Shown here: piece by piece, positions 21,851 to 33,090 of the stretch
Position numbering within the stretch: position 1 is the stretch's first letter
How the letters are laid out: each line of letters opens with the position of its first letter
Source of the DNA: Polytrichum commune
Taxonomy: Eukaryota > Streptophyta > Polytrichopsida > Polytrichales > Polytrichaceae
Assembly (NCBI GenBank): GCA_950295325.1
Contig: OX485803.1
Span: 8,618,001-8,682,000 of the forward strand
Reading direction: 5' to 3'
Length of the DNA: 64,000 nucleotides
Translations under genes and position numbers: made by a program
Notes under the pieces: generated by a model
Database searches by the model: none
What the model was told of the DNA's origin: nothing
Seen by the model: the letters and a program-made list of their open reading frames with translations, nothing else

Positions 21851-22741
21851 AAGTTCAAGTTTTCATCCCATATATCAATTCGCCCAATAATCCAACTCAA
21901 AACTCATCACTTTTCAAAACAGAACAAATTGTGATAGAAGTATCTCATTTTATTGCAAGACAATGATCATAGAATGAGCTAATAAGTGATAAGGTGAACA
22001 ATAGTCTAGAAGACTTTCAACCCTAAATGTCTGGAAAGGGTTCAAGTCTCCTTGAAGCCTCTTCTTTAAGAAAGTATAAATAAACATAGGGAATAAAGTA
22101 AAACAATTGACCATGTAGATGTCAAACGCGTGAAGTAAGAAAAGACCATGTAATCATAAGCGGTTTAACAAATTGCAAGATCATAACACATACATGAGTA
22201 GAGGCTTGATTTGGGCAACATTGGACCTTGTTTTGAAAGAGTATAAAAAAGTGACAAGTTACATGTCAATTTTCTGAGTTTTGATTTTTTTTTTGTAAAT
22301 TTCTTGTTAAAGGAATCAAAACATGAAGTAAAGTATCCATTACATCAAGATTGTTTTCTTTCACTTTGATAGGAATTGATGTAAAATCTTAGGGATTATG
22401 GGTTACGGGTTGGTATCAAACTTCAAGTCTTCAATTTTGCATTTAACTTCAACATTCCTACATCTATATGGAATGGTCTTTGATCACATGTCACATTGTT
22501 GTCTTATTCACGTGATTACTTTGAGTCATCTAGTAAATGGCGAGGAATCACGTGTATGAAAGCCTTGATGGGAACTTTAAGGATTGAAGGGGTAGTCATC
22601 GTCACATGTTGGGAACTCAAATCTTACCTATTCAAGGCTTTAGTGCTTCATACTTTCATGTATGGCACCGAATTTTGCGAAGGTGACTTGAAAACTCTCA
22701 TTGGTCTACCAAGGTCTCACCAAATACATCTCCACCAAATA
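21851..22741. other. AT-rich non-coding stretch
   Basis: No gene or recognisable element is seen. It includes a T-run at about 22285-22295. The open frame beginning at 22496 has no motif until it enters the LINE remnant. Confidence 0.45.
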
Positions 22742-24660
22742 TGGAGGCTCACTCCACCTCCCAAACTCAAACACCAAACTTGCAATAGATCACCCATAGC
22801 CCAAACCCTATTCCTACTAGAAAGGGAGAACGAAATCCACACAAACATTGATACCGCTCGATCCTTTTAAAACGCACCTCCCCCCTTGAACAAAAATGAT
22901 GATCCAATTCAACATACACCAATCTTGCAACAAACATAAAGGCCAAATCACAACAATACCTCGACAAGCTATACATGTACGGCATCACAACACTACCACA
23001 AATCCAAAACAAAGCAACCTTGGCTATCATAACCCCCGAAGAATTCCATACCAAATACAAACACACACCCAAAACCATCCTAGATGCCCTCTGATAGCGC
23101 CACTCATTATTGCCACCCCTCCCCCTTTGCCCACACCGTCCCACTTGCAACCCACATCAAACACCACTAAACAACATACATACCCCCAAACATCCCACTA
23201 TGCCTCACCCTATGTACAACAAAAATCCACGCCATAATTAACACCAAAACCACCATAAGAAAAGACAAATGAAAGGGGCACAAACCATCAAACTACAATA
23301 CCTAAGCCAATGGAAAACCCCACATGGCACAAGGAAGAAAATCCTAAACCCAAACAATATCCTACTAGACCAGAACCTCCTACTCCTAACACAATACCAC
23401 ACGAGAACCCAACTAGACAACATATATTCACATACAACCTCAATAATTATTTTCTCATAAATGATCACGTTAAACACCCATCATCGCAACAACACCTATA
23501 GAAACTACTTATAGCAACAATTGTACCCCAAATGTATTGGACCTCCCACAATATCTACATACACAAAGTAAGAGCCCACATTGGCATGGGCGGAAACAAT
23601 ATCACCCTAGCAAACGAGAGAATGCACAAATACAAACCTACCAACACACTCCACATACACATTGCCCACACCTACCCTTATTGGCTAGCAACTTGTCCAA
23701 CAGCCACACATGATGGAGCCATCAGCATCCTCCATCCGCAACCGCCATACATTCATAATTAAGAACACCAAAAACAAGAATCCAACGTAGCCTACAACAA
23801 ATTCCTATACGTTAATAAAGGCTTTCAAATGACCAAATAAACCACAAACTCTCCAACCACTTTTGGAAGGCCATGGGCATGACCGACACCTAACTCACAC
23901 AAACTCTAAAATTCCAATACGCCCAATACATGGGAAACCACATAAAAATTTGTATTTTGGCCCCTCACCCACCCCAAACCCAACTGCACCTTATGCCCCA
24001 ACAATTCCAGAGACACATGACCTCACTTCCTATCCACATGTGAGAACCAACACAAAAAATGCCTTTGAATATCACGCCACAATGAAGCAATATACCTCAT
24101 TGCTCAAACACTACAAAACAACAAATTCACCTACTTCTTCAGATTAATCAATGCTAGGAACTTTCACAACAAACCACCTGACGCAACAATCTCGGAATGG
24201 CTACTTAGATGCACCTACACACACACAGACCATGCCAACGCCAAGAAATACTAATTCTTGACATCTTATGCATAGTAGGATCCCTAACCAAAGCCAAACA
24301 CCAATAATACCCCCCCCCCCCCCCAACCACCCCACACACACACACACAATTCAATACATAGAACTCAAATATTGCCATGAATTCTCTGATCCACCCCTCG
24401 AACATAAACACACCAAATACGAATGACTAATTAACACCCTACAAAGCAAAGGATGGAAAGTAAACCCCTAATCACCATGACAACATGAGTAAGAGGAGCC
24501 ATACACAAACACTCCATAAGCATGCTTACTGAACTCATTATCCCAAATATAATATTAAAACCCTCATGAAAAAACATACACCAAACGCCATCAAGTACCT
24601 CGCATACTTAGTCCTAAACAAAAGAAAACTAGACAGCACATAAATACATGTCCTCTCTCC
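22742..24660 (+). pseudogene. Decayed LINE (non-LTR retrotransposon) pol, RNase H and C-terminal part
   Basis: The plus strand preserves pieces of one retrotransposon polyprotein in several frames, broken by many stops. Residue blocks in order are AKSQQYLDKLYMYGITTLP through TPKTILDAL (22942-23094), then LHKVRAHIGMGGNN at about 23559-23600, which matches the RNase H pattern K-V-x-x-H-x-G-x-x-G-N. Next come CTLCPNNSRDT (about 23990) and RHNEAIYLIAQTLQNNKFTY (about 24080-24140), a Cys/His-rich LINE C-terminal signature. Last come KYE.LINTLQSKGWKVNP, VRGAIHKHSISMLTELI and NAIKYLAYLVLNKRKLDS (about 24415-24645). The polymerase palm motifs are not visible, so the element is probably 5'-truncated. 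Base composition is notably C-rich and G-poor on this strand compared with its neighbours. A TTTTC tract follows at 24801-24830. Confidence 0.75.
24310..24348. repeat. Poly-C run followed by (CA)n
   Basis: About 15 C residues, then aaccacc, then a CA tract, within the LINE remnant. Confidence 0.9.
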
Positions 24661-25130
24661 ATCATAACATGGGATAACTATTTTGCTACTAGAGCCCACC
24701 TCCCAAAAAGGAGGCATAACTCCTTATGCTACACCATGGACAACCATGATCAAGGGCTAGTGGGCTCACATTCACGCTAGTATTTAGTTCCGGGCATTAC
24801 TTTTTCTTTTCTTTTCTTTTCTTGTCTTTTGTTTCTATGGGTTTAAAATTAGGGTGAAATTCTAATAATATATAGGTTTACAACAAAAGCACATTGATTT
24901 ATTCGGTATAATATTGAAGTTATGTTGATGTCATATCTTTATACACACAAAAATATGTTCATTATATATATATATATATATTCCAAGTTTTGAACATATG
25001 ATTTTTGGACTCAAATATGGCATGGGTCAACAAAAATAACATTGACCGACCAATTTGTTGTGTTAAAATTGTAGCCAGCCACAATATTAGGTGTGAAAGG
25101 CATAGATAACTCATACATATCTTAATTAGC
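24661..25130. other. Non-coding, LINE tail and simple repeats
   Basis: It holds the pyrimidine tract ttttctttt... at 24801-24830, possibly the 3' tail region of the LINE, and a (TA)n tract at 24963-24981. No gene is seen. Confidence 0.5.
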
Positions 25131-25365
25131 TAGACTAACTATTGAATTTAGTGTCATTTACAATTTGGAATTACACAAAGCTATAGCTGTTGTTTAGTGT
25201 ATATCTCATTATTTGCCAACAAAGTCAAATTGGTTGTTTGGACATTGTAGAACATTAACATCTTTACTTGGTATACCAATATATTAATAGGATAAATGTA
25301 TAGCACTTTGTAACTCCAAATAGTAAGTGACAATAAACGCAATATTTAGTGTATCTACAACAAAC
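25131..25365. repeat. Short inverted-repeat element related to family S (copy G)
   Basis: The left end has tttagtgtcatttacaattt then ggaattacacaaagc. The right end, read inversely, has tttattgtcacttactattt then ggagttacaaagtgc. The tttagtgtca core is the terminal motif of family S, and the next segment matches copy F at 35187, so the two form a subfamily. The outer limits are approximate. Confidence 0.55.
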
Positions 25366-26235
25366 ATGAGATCCATGTACTATGGAATTCGCTTGTGTGG
25401 AAAAACAACACACTTTGAGAAAGTCGTGTGTCGGTTACCTGCAGTTGCGGCTAAATCACTTCTCGTGTATTGAATCCTAAAAATAGAAATACCCGAACGG
25501 ATGCATCTACCATCCCACTTTCTCACAGCCTTATCTAACAAGGAATTGTGCCATTCTTTAAACATAGAAATAAAATGAGGACAAACAACAACTGTATCAT
25601 ACTACATATCATGTTGTACTTCTAAAAATTTCTACACTTTCGGTGTATGGTTCATGATCAATCATTCTCCTTCATTAAAGGGGGGGGGGGGGGGTCCATG
25701 CAACACCTCTAGAAACTAACCTTTAAATTCTTCTTTTTTAACCTACATTTTTATGAATTCTCCCACATCCAAACTAAATTTAGGGTGGTTCAAACTAGGG
25801 TCCAATGTCAAAGAAACTCGAAAATCACGCGATCTTATTCGTTGAGAGCCAAAAATTGGATCCAAGGACTTTGCACTAGGGTCCAAACCAAAAGTATGAA
25901 AAAATAAAATAAAAAATCAAGTGGTGTTAATGTGACAATGCTACTTTGTCAAACCTTGGCAATCCCCACTCAAAAATCTACTCATAGTTTGAGAAACCAA
26001 TCTTTGAACTTTAGTCCAATCTAGAGTCCAAAAATAATGTTCATTATGGAGTGTCTTGGAACTCAAGTTCCTTGCACCGAGACTCTATTGTAAGCCCTCA
26101 AATTCTCATGTGGGGTGAGAGTTTGGAATGGTAGTCATCTTACTTGCATGGTGGCCAAGGGTGACACGTGGCCAATGATGACACAAATTGTTGATGCCTT
26201 TGATAAAATTTGGTAATTTAACCAAAGTAACATAA
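25366..26235. other. Non-coding stretch
   Basis: No gene is recognised. A 15-base G-run lies at 25680-25694. Confidence 0.5.
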
Positions 26236-26356
26236 CATAACATTATTGAGATTCATAATAATGTTTTGTGGTATTCAATGTGGGAAATATCCATGAATAT
26301 TCCATGGAATATTTTATGTCCCACAAAACATTGTTATGGATATGAATAATGTTATG
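26236..26356. repeat. Foldback element with CATAACATTATT ends, second member
   Basis: The left end is cataacattattgag and the right end is ...gaataatgttatg. Inner arms share aatgttttgtgg. The 121 bp unit shares its terminal dodecamer with 10987-11152 but differs inside. Confidence 0.7.
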
Positions 26357-27627
26357 AATGCATGCCATCATAATAACAATGTTGTTAAGAGTGGAGTGAT
26401 ATGCGGAAGTGGAGTGGAGTAACATGGGGAAGTTAGGGTGGTGGTGTGATTTTTTTTTTTTTTTTATTATTATTTATTGATTTTTCTTGTCTTACATGGG
26501 CTCATGAGTAGTTGAGACTTAAGGTCTTGCTTTGGGCCTATCCTTGAGATGGGCATGGGATGTTGGGGTTGAGGACTACACTGAGAGTGAGTTTTCATGT
26601 GGGCTGCTCGTCTACTAGATTCTAGAAATAGTGGGTCGGATGTGTTTCGCATGTACTTAAGCGCAAGCCACCATCCAATCACATTATGGCGGTTTGTTAG
26701 AATGTGGAGGGTCATGGATACGGGCCACTAGACTTCCATGCATTCATTAAAGATTTTCCAACCTACAAGTGCCAGTCACTAAAGGTTTTGAAGACCAATT
26801 TTAAAAGGAGGAGGAGGTTAGTAGGTGGGCCCAAATTTGGGAAAATGGGAGTAGCTAGTTGGCACATACAAACCCTACCCCACTAGATTCCCTCTATATT
26901 TGGACATGTTTGTCTTTATTCACACTAGAATTTGATGGGCGAGCGGGCTACATGGAAACTTACATGATATATAGTGTCATATAGTATTTTATGACACTTC
27001 TCATGAATAAGTTTACAAATACGATCATGGATGATGGATGGGTTCATCCATTGGCCAACACCCTACCTTCCCTTGTCAACGTCTTGTGATGAAATATTGT
27101 CATGGATGATTGAAATTTGGATGACAAATCACTTGGTAAGTGATAGTAATTGCAAAACTGGAAATCTACAATCCCCCCCCCCCAAATTGCAAGGAATGAT
27201 AAGTCATGTCAGGTCAACATGTAGTGTTGGTGACACTATAGCACAGTTTACAATTAGTATTGAGCAAGACAAATAGAATTGGTGACACTAAGTATAATGT
27301 GTAGTGTAGTGTAGTTTGAGATAGGGAAGGTTGCACGGCCAACTCATCTTGAAGAATGCATGATAGTGGAGGTGTGGACGCATTTGTTTTGGTGGTCTCT
27401 TGTACATATAGTGGTGGTGCACATGGAGGTGATTTGTCCTTCCTAGGTGGAGGTAGCGCGTTGCATGCTCTCTGTTTTTTTAAGAGATGGTGAAGTGACA
27501 AGTAGTACATCGGCATGGAAGGATAGGCCCCAGATGAGCATTATTTCTTGATTTCCATTCGGGTTGCGATGGTTCGGCCGGGTTGGTTGTATTTTGGGTT
27601 CTTCCTGCAATTGAATTTTTGATTTGT
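26357..27627. other. Non-coding stretch
   Basis: No gene is recognised. A T-run lies at about 26450-26464 and a C-run at about 27172-27182. Confidence 0.45.
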
Positions 27628-27665
27628 GTCAAAAAAGAAAAAGAAAAAGAAAAAGAAAAAGAAAG
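27628..27665. repeat. (AAAAAG)n microsatellite
   Basis: About six aaaaag units in a row. Confidence 0.95.
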
Positions 27666-27899
27666 AAGACAAGTAGTACACTGGTATGAGTTATTTTTAT
27701 TCTTAAGGTCGAGCCAATGCATGTGGGTATAAGATGTCTCGTAAAGGGGAACCATGTCGCAGGGCCCACTCGCCGTGTGCAACCATGATAGGAAAGGTGG
27801 TGTTGTGTTATATTTATGCAATATAATGAAAAATGTCTTTTTAGAAATTTGAATATAGAATTGAAAATTTTCAATTTTCTATATTTCACAAAGGAGGGG

Positions 27900-28205
27900 G
27901 GGGGGCATGTCACTGAGGCACTGGGAATGGAAGGTGTGGTTTCGTGGGCAAACCACATCCAAGCCGTCCAGTCACATTGCCCCATCATATGATCTACGAA
28001 ACTACTCGGGTAGCCCAAAAAAGACCTCCGTTGGATGAAATTTCAATGGATGAAAATCCAATGTTTGCAAGATGAAGGGGTTGATTGTTCATCCGGTTGT
28101 ATGAGAGCATTTGTGTGAGATTTTGAAGGTTTCCAAAGGTTTCCAAAAGTCCCCAATGGAACTCCCTGGAGATTTCATCCATCGTGAAGTTTTTCAAGCT
28201 TTACC
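27900..28205. repeat. Dispersed repeat T, copy 1
   Basis: Segments beginning gtcactgaggcactg (27909), atgagagcatttgtgtgaga (about 28100) and ggagatttcatccatcgtga (about 28168) recur at 45960-46400, partly in inverted orientation. It has no coding potential. It is probably an old non-autonomous element; its ends are not defined. A near-palindrome at 27849-27884 precedes it. Confidence 0.5.
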
Positions 28206-29175
28206 AGAGGGAAAGAAAAACTATAAACTGAAAGAGTAGAAGAACCTTTAAATCTCCTAGACTGCAATTGACGGCCAAGATCTTCCCAGTGTGTGACCAC
28301 AAGGGAGGCGTTTGCAACGCCTTAATGATGTGGGGGGATGGGCGCCATCCTCGAACTGCCTTCAAGAGTTTGGCTAAAGTAATGGAGCATGAGCTTGAGT
28401 TCTTTCATGGTGGACCTGCTTGATTAATTGTGGGACTTTTCAAAGGATTGGTTCCAATGCATTGGTTTCCAAGTGGACCGAGGAGGGGGTGTGAGAATTT
28501 TTAGTCATCGCTGGTGGTTGTAAAATATAATTTTGCCTTTGTTTTCCAATAGACAAGATGAAGTCACTGGGATGTTAACCAAGCGCATGACTCCGTTCTT
28601 AAGTGCTCAATGGTGAGAGCTTGCAAGTTCTTTGGACCTTTGCAGTAGAGGTGGATGTGGCACTTTAGTTGGGGACTCTTATTTGGTGCCAATAGTTTGT
28701 TGGTGTTGAAGTTATAATACCTTGAATGTTTTTAAGAGAAGGGGCACTTAAGCTTTGCTTCATCTAACGTTTGTGGTGGTTTGACCCAGAGAGATTGTTT
28801 TTAAAAACTTTAATGCACTTGTCTGCATAGGTGTTTATATATATATATTTTATTCTTTTCTTTGGGGGGGGGGGGGTGGGGGGGAAGGGTCGTCTTTATG
28901 TAGTCTTTATTGATGCTCCAGTTTACGTTTGCTAAAAAATGAATAGGTTTAGTTATGGATACTAATGTGGTGGACTTTACACATAGGGGTAGAGATGGTG
29001 AACTTGAGAATGTTCAGATTTTTAAGCAATTGGGTAGCTTGGAGATTGAATGAATATCATGAATCGTACAGTGAAGACTATGATGGGTTTCATATTCCAA
29101 CAAGTTTTTGGAGTATATTGATGACTAGGGTGTGTCTATTCCTTTTCCATGCTTGTAGTTTAGTTTTTTGGTTAC
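28206..29175. other. Non-coding stretch
   Basis: No gene is recognised. A short TA tract (28838-28849) and a G-rich run (28865-28884) are present. Confidence 0.45.
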
Positions 29176-29234
29176 AAAGAAACCAGAGCCCAACATTTTC
29201 CTTTAAATTTGCACCCATACCCAGACCATGCCCA

Positions 29235-29440
29235 TCAGTAGCGACCTATGCCCACCCATGCCCACCCATAGCATGACATGTGCGCACCCATGCCCACACA
29301 TAGCATGACATGTGCCCACCCATGCCCACCCATAGCATGACATGTGCGCACCCATGCCCACACATAGCATGACATGTGCCCACCCATGCCCACACATAGC
29401 ATGACATGTGCCCACCCATGCCCACCCATGCTATTCAAAT
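29235..29440. repeat. 32 bp minisatellite, hAT left subterminal array
   Basis: About six copies of a 32 bp unit (cacccatgcccac then a/c ccatagcatgacatgtg) are present. The period shows as a 32-residue repeat in translation. It lies 50 bp inside the hAT-like left end. Confidence 0.9.
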
Positions 29441-29878
29441 TGCGCCCATGTATTCAAAAATTGTGTAATGTGTATTACCCGCCTACACCAAGTCTTGGTT
29501 GGATCGGACAAATAAAAGGTCGTTCACTATCGTTGGCTTCAGCCTGGAGCGCTTCTTGGTTAGCGTATTCCTTGCATTTTTTCCTCTCGCTCCCTACCAC
29601 TTTACAACATCCTATCTTTCTTGAGTTTTGGAATCCTCTTGGCGGGACTGGGTTTAAGGTAGGGTGGGAAAAGCAGAAGCACAAGAAAGTGACAAAAAAA
29701 AGACCGAGGATTCTTGGGAGCCCAGGGACACACTCAAGAAGGAGGTGGAGGAGAACAAGAAGAAGACACATTGAAGGATGGACTCACCTTACTGGGTGAA
29801 GGTGATTCGGTGCTCTTACCCTCGAAAGCATTGAATGAGAGCTCATTCAATGACCCCTTCCAATATGCTTTGCTTTAG

Positions 29879-30017
29879 CCCATGCTCACCCATGAAAAAT
29901 AATATCGAACCCATGCCCACCCATGGACAATAATATCGCAGCCATGCCCACCCATGAACAATAATATCGCAGCCATGCCCACCCAAAACCCATGAGCATG
30001 GGTGGGCATGGGTATGG
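29879..30017. repeat. 31 bp minisatellite, hAT right subterminal array
   Basis: About three to four copies of ccatgcccacccatg plus an (a/g)acaataatatcgcag spacer, then an inverted piece (gagcatgggtgggcatggg) next to the right end. It shares the CCCATGCCCACCC core with the left array. Confidence 0.88.
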
Positions 30018-30045
30018 GCACCCAATGTAGGGCTTTGAAAGAAAC

Positions 30046-30688
30046 CCAAGGAAACACTCAGGGAAGACTTAAAAGGTGATTTGTATATCATTTGGGTGTC
30101 TCATATAAGTTTTATTAAGGAAAGCACAAGGCTATTTCATTTTATTTTGGGTTCAGATTGACAATTGGATTAGGAGTGAGAAATCACTCCATATCAGTAC
30201 ATGCAGTCGTGGCAATCTCTCACCCCACTCTAATTACCCAAACAATGGTTTGGCACTATGTGAGCCCAAAATGGTGCCCACATGTGGTGATTAACTCTTC
30301 AAAACCAATTTTAGTTTGACTTTGAGGTGTTATGATTATTCACAAAACATAAAAAGAGTGAAGAGTGGTGTGGATTTAACTTTAGGCATTAGGTGGTGTT
30401 GTGTGATTATTTCAAGGTTTGATTTCAATAAGAGTATGCCTTGATAATGTGAGTAGGGGTTAAGGTGAAGCAAGGTGAGCTCCGCGGGTTAAATGCCCAC
30501 TTTTGGACCCACCTTGTTAGTTTAGGAAGAAGGAAGCTTGGTGGATGAGGATTAGTCCCTACTTAGAAGGAGAGGGTTAAGAGGTTGTGATTGGAGGCTC
30601 TAATCCTCTCACCCTATCCTTGCCTCACTCTCTTTCTCTCCCTCTTGCTACTTAAGGCCTCTCCTCTCTCATTTTGCTCTCTCTCCAT
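30046..30688. other. Non-coding stretch
   Basis: No gene is recognised. The last 100 bp are rich in CTCTCT and could be a retroelement leader, but nothing decides this. Confidence 0.4.
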
Positions 30689-30880
30689 CAAGCGCTCTCA
30701 AGGGAGCAAGCTCTTAAGAGCTTGAGCCACGTGTGTGGGTTATTAGTTTTTAGTGAAGTTAATTAGTTAAGCTCTCTCTCTCAAGCCCTCTCAAGGAAGA
30801 TGAGCTTTTAGAGCTTGGGGCCACGTGTGTGGATTAGTTAATGATGTTAGGTAATTAGTTAGCTTATTAGCCGAAGGATA
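30689..30880. repeat. 93 bp tandem duplication
   Basis: Two diverged copies begin caagcgctctcaagg (30689) and caagccctctcaagg (30782). They share agagcttg..gccacgtgtgtgg and ttagtta segments. Confidence 0.75.
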
Positions 30881-31041
30881 AAAGAGTTAGCAATTGTCCG
30901 ATTAAGCATCTTGAGGGGATTACACTTAAGAGTGTAGCTAAAAGGCTCGCATGTGGGCCTTTGAGCAATTAAGGGATTAGGTGGTTATGGTGAATTTTAG
31001 TTCGGCTTGATTGAGCCTAAGTTGAGCCTAAGGAGGTCTAA

Positions 31042-31317
31042 CTGCTGGACTGTGGTGAACTCAGTTGGGCTAAGCCTGGAACTGTTGGACTGTGGTGTAC
31101 TCGGTGGGCTAAGCTTGGAACTGCTGGACTGTGGTGAACTCGGTGGACTAAGCCTTGGAGCTGCTAGACTTGGTGAACTCGGTTGGGCTAAGCCTGGAAC
31201 TGCTGGACTGTGGTGAACTCGGTGGGCTAAGCCCTGGAGCTGCTGGACTTGGTGAACTCAGTGGGCTAAGCCCTGGAACTGCTGGACTTGGTGAACTCGG
31301 TGGGCTAAGCCCTGGGG
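31042..31317. repeat. 39-40 bp minisatellite, seven copies
   Basis: Units start with ctgctggact (or ctgttggact, ctgctagact) at 31042, 31082, 31121, 31161, 31200, 31240 and 31279. The array ends at ctgcccgaaa at 31318. Periods alternate between 40 and 39, so no single reading frame stays open through it. It is probably internal to a repeat, not a gene. Confidence 0.92.
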
Positions 31318-31972
31318 CTGCCCGAAAGGGGATCGATGTGAGAAGGCATTAAAGGCCGGTTATTTGGGGAGCCTCACCACATCGGATTAACATGAGAAGC
31401 TAGTCAAGGCTGGTCCTAAATAACCATACATTAGTATTTCTAGAAACCATTACATTAGGTGTTTAGACTTTGTAGTGCAAGCCAAGTAGTTAAAGCATTA
31501 GTTTATCTAGAATCACGTGTGGCCTCAAAGGCAATTGTAATTGTGATTAACCATTGAGGGAGTGTTTTTCAACACTTACGTCCTTTTTGGGAAGACTCAA
31601 TCACTTATAAAAAATGGATAAAGTGGAAGACTCTAGCAGGGGCAATGTGAAGGAAAGGATAATCAAAGGCCAAAGGGGAATATCCTTGAGAGCTTGTGTT
31701 GCCAAGGCCGCCGGTTGGACCCTAGAAAAGGCCAACGCGACCACGAGCCAAGAGGCTACTTCTAAATAAACAAAGTGATTCAAAATGACATGAATGCTTA
31801 AGGATGTGAAGAGATCAATTTTCACGCTACATACACTACATGTGATTCTCAAGACCATCACCCGGACTAGGACGCTTAAGGGTGGTGGGTTTGGCCTCAC
31901 ACACTGAGTTCATTTTAAGTGGACCAAGTGTGGTGCACAAGCATAGGCACAATCATCGTCAATGGCCTTGCA

Positions 31973-32945
31973 TGTTGCAACCCTTGCTAGGTCCCTTAAT
32001 AATCTTGCCAATTTTCCTTTCTAGCAAAGGTTACGAGCGCTAACCCTTCGCATACCGCCATGCTAATGGTTAGCTCCTCTTACCCCGGACCACATAGTTC
32101 ATAGAAGGGGAACCAACCCTCCTACTTTGCTTTCGGGACTCACCCCTTAATCGGTAACCCATTTCTTTGATGTGGACTTCCATCCATGGAAGTCCAATCC
32201 TATGTTGATCATCGTGTTGCCGGAGCAACACTACAACAACCCGAACCATACTAGGCAACTATGGCCTCACAATGGGCCAATGCCCATGGAGGCCGTGCCG
32301 TTCGGCCTCGGGTGGGTGAGGCCACACCACCTCACCCATATAAGCCTCTAGGACTCTATGCGGGGCCCCTACCCCACCGTCAACCAACCTCTTGTCTCTC
32401 TACCAAGAGTTGGGGCCAAGTGGACATTTTCCCTTAGCCGCTGGGCCTAGAAGCCCCCACAGCTTCAGACCATCATAACTTCCTTGTATGATGTCTGATC
32501 ATAACAACCAACCATTCCATCCTCATCTACGCTTCACGTAGATGCCGATGGACTCCTCACTTGCCCCATTCGGGCAAGTGGTGAGGAAGTTATGCCTGTT
32601 TGAACCTTGGCAGTCCCGGGAATCACTCCCAGGCACTGCTGTACCAGGGCGCTGTCCCGGGACAGCGCCCCACTCAAATGGCCATAACTCCTAGCTCACA
32701 CCTCCGATTGAGGTGTTCTTGGGCTTTCTAGAATCACCACGCCATGAGCTACGCATAACTCATGGCCTTACCCTTGTGCCTCCTAGTCTTTGTGGGTGGG
32801 AGGCGTTCCCAACGCCCGGGGCCCTCACCCACACTAGGATCACTTGGGCCCTCTCACCAACGGCGCCACAAGTCCCGGGTGTCACTCCGGGGTCCCCCTT
32901 GTGCCCATGGTGTTTCGGGCACTCCTCATGGAGAGGTGCGCGACA
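31973..32945. mobile_element. Solo LTR (973 bp) with 5 bp target duplication TTGCA
   Basis: It begins TGTTGCAACCC and ends GCGCGACA, so it has the TG...CA ends of an LTR. It is flanked by TTGCA at 31968-31972 and 32946-32950. The uninterrupted site is seen in repeat R copy 2. A TATA-like TATAAG lies at 32339-32344. The segment is GC-rich compared with its surroundings, especially 32640-32930. No internal retrotransposon region is attached, as expected after LTR-LTR recombination. The orientation was not settled, though the TATA-like box suggests plus. Confidence 0.82.
32647..32670. repeat. 24 bp perfect palindrome inside the LTR
   Basis: The half-site GGGCGCTGTCCC is followed directly by its exact reverse complement. 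Confidence 0.95.
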
Positions 32946-33090
32946 TTGCATGTGTAACCCATTTTTGTCTTGTTACCAAAGCCAAGGGCACTTTGGTGTT
33001 GTCAATGATCTTGTATTGATTAATCATCTTTATTCTAAATTGAAATGCCCGTGCAATCATCCTTTCAGGGTTTTTAGTCTTCTTCCATTA

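Larger units (their letters stand above)
29184..30037. mobile_element. Non-autonomous hAT-like element, perfect 8 bp target duplication
   Basis: The 854 bp element is flanked by AAAGAAAC at 29176-29183 and 30038-30045. The termini are CAGAGCCCAACATT on the left and CAAAGCCCTACATT read inwards on the right, giving 12 of 14 identical. An 8 bp duplication and short CA-starting TIRs fit the hAT superfamily. Just inside both ends lie arrays of CCCATGCCCACCC words, consistent with the subterminal repeats hAT transposases bind. The centre (about 29450-29860) is unlike the ends and could be captured sequence. A 141-codon frame at 29374-29799 crosses the array and has a Lys/Arg-rich C-terminus, with no family match that I can name. 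Confidence 0.88.
31890..33090 (+). repeat. Dispersed repeat R, copy 1, split by a solo LTR
   Basis: The flanks 31890-31972 and 32946-33090 are contiguous in a second, inverted copy at 52960-53190. Shared parts include aatgaactcagtg-type sequence, caagcataggcacaat.at.gtcaat, ttgca, and then gtcttgttaccaaagccaag followed by ggcactttggtg. The left limit of R is unknown and could include the minisatellite upstream. Confidence 0.7.

Noticed and set aside
29235-29440. Cys/His-rich repeat protein from open frames on the minus strand
   Set aside because: The repeats arise from a 32 bp minisatellite, which cannot keep one frame, inside a hAT-like element. They are not a gene.
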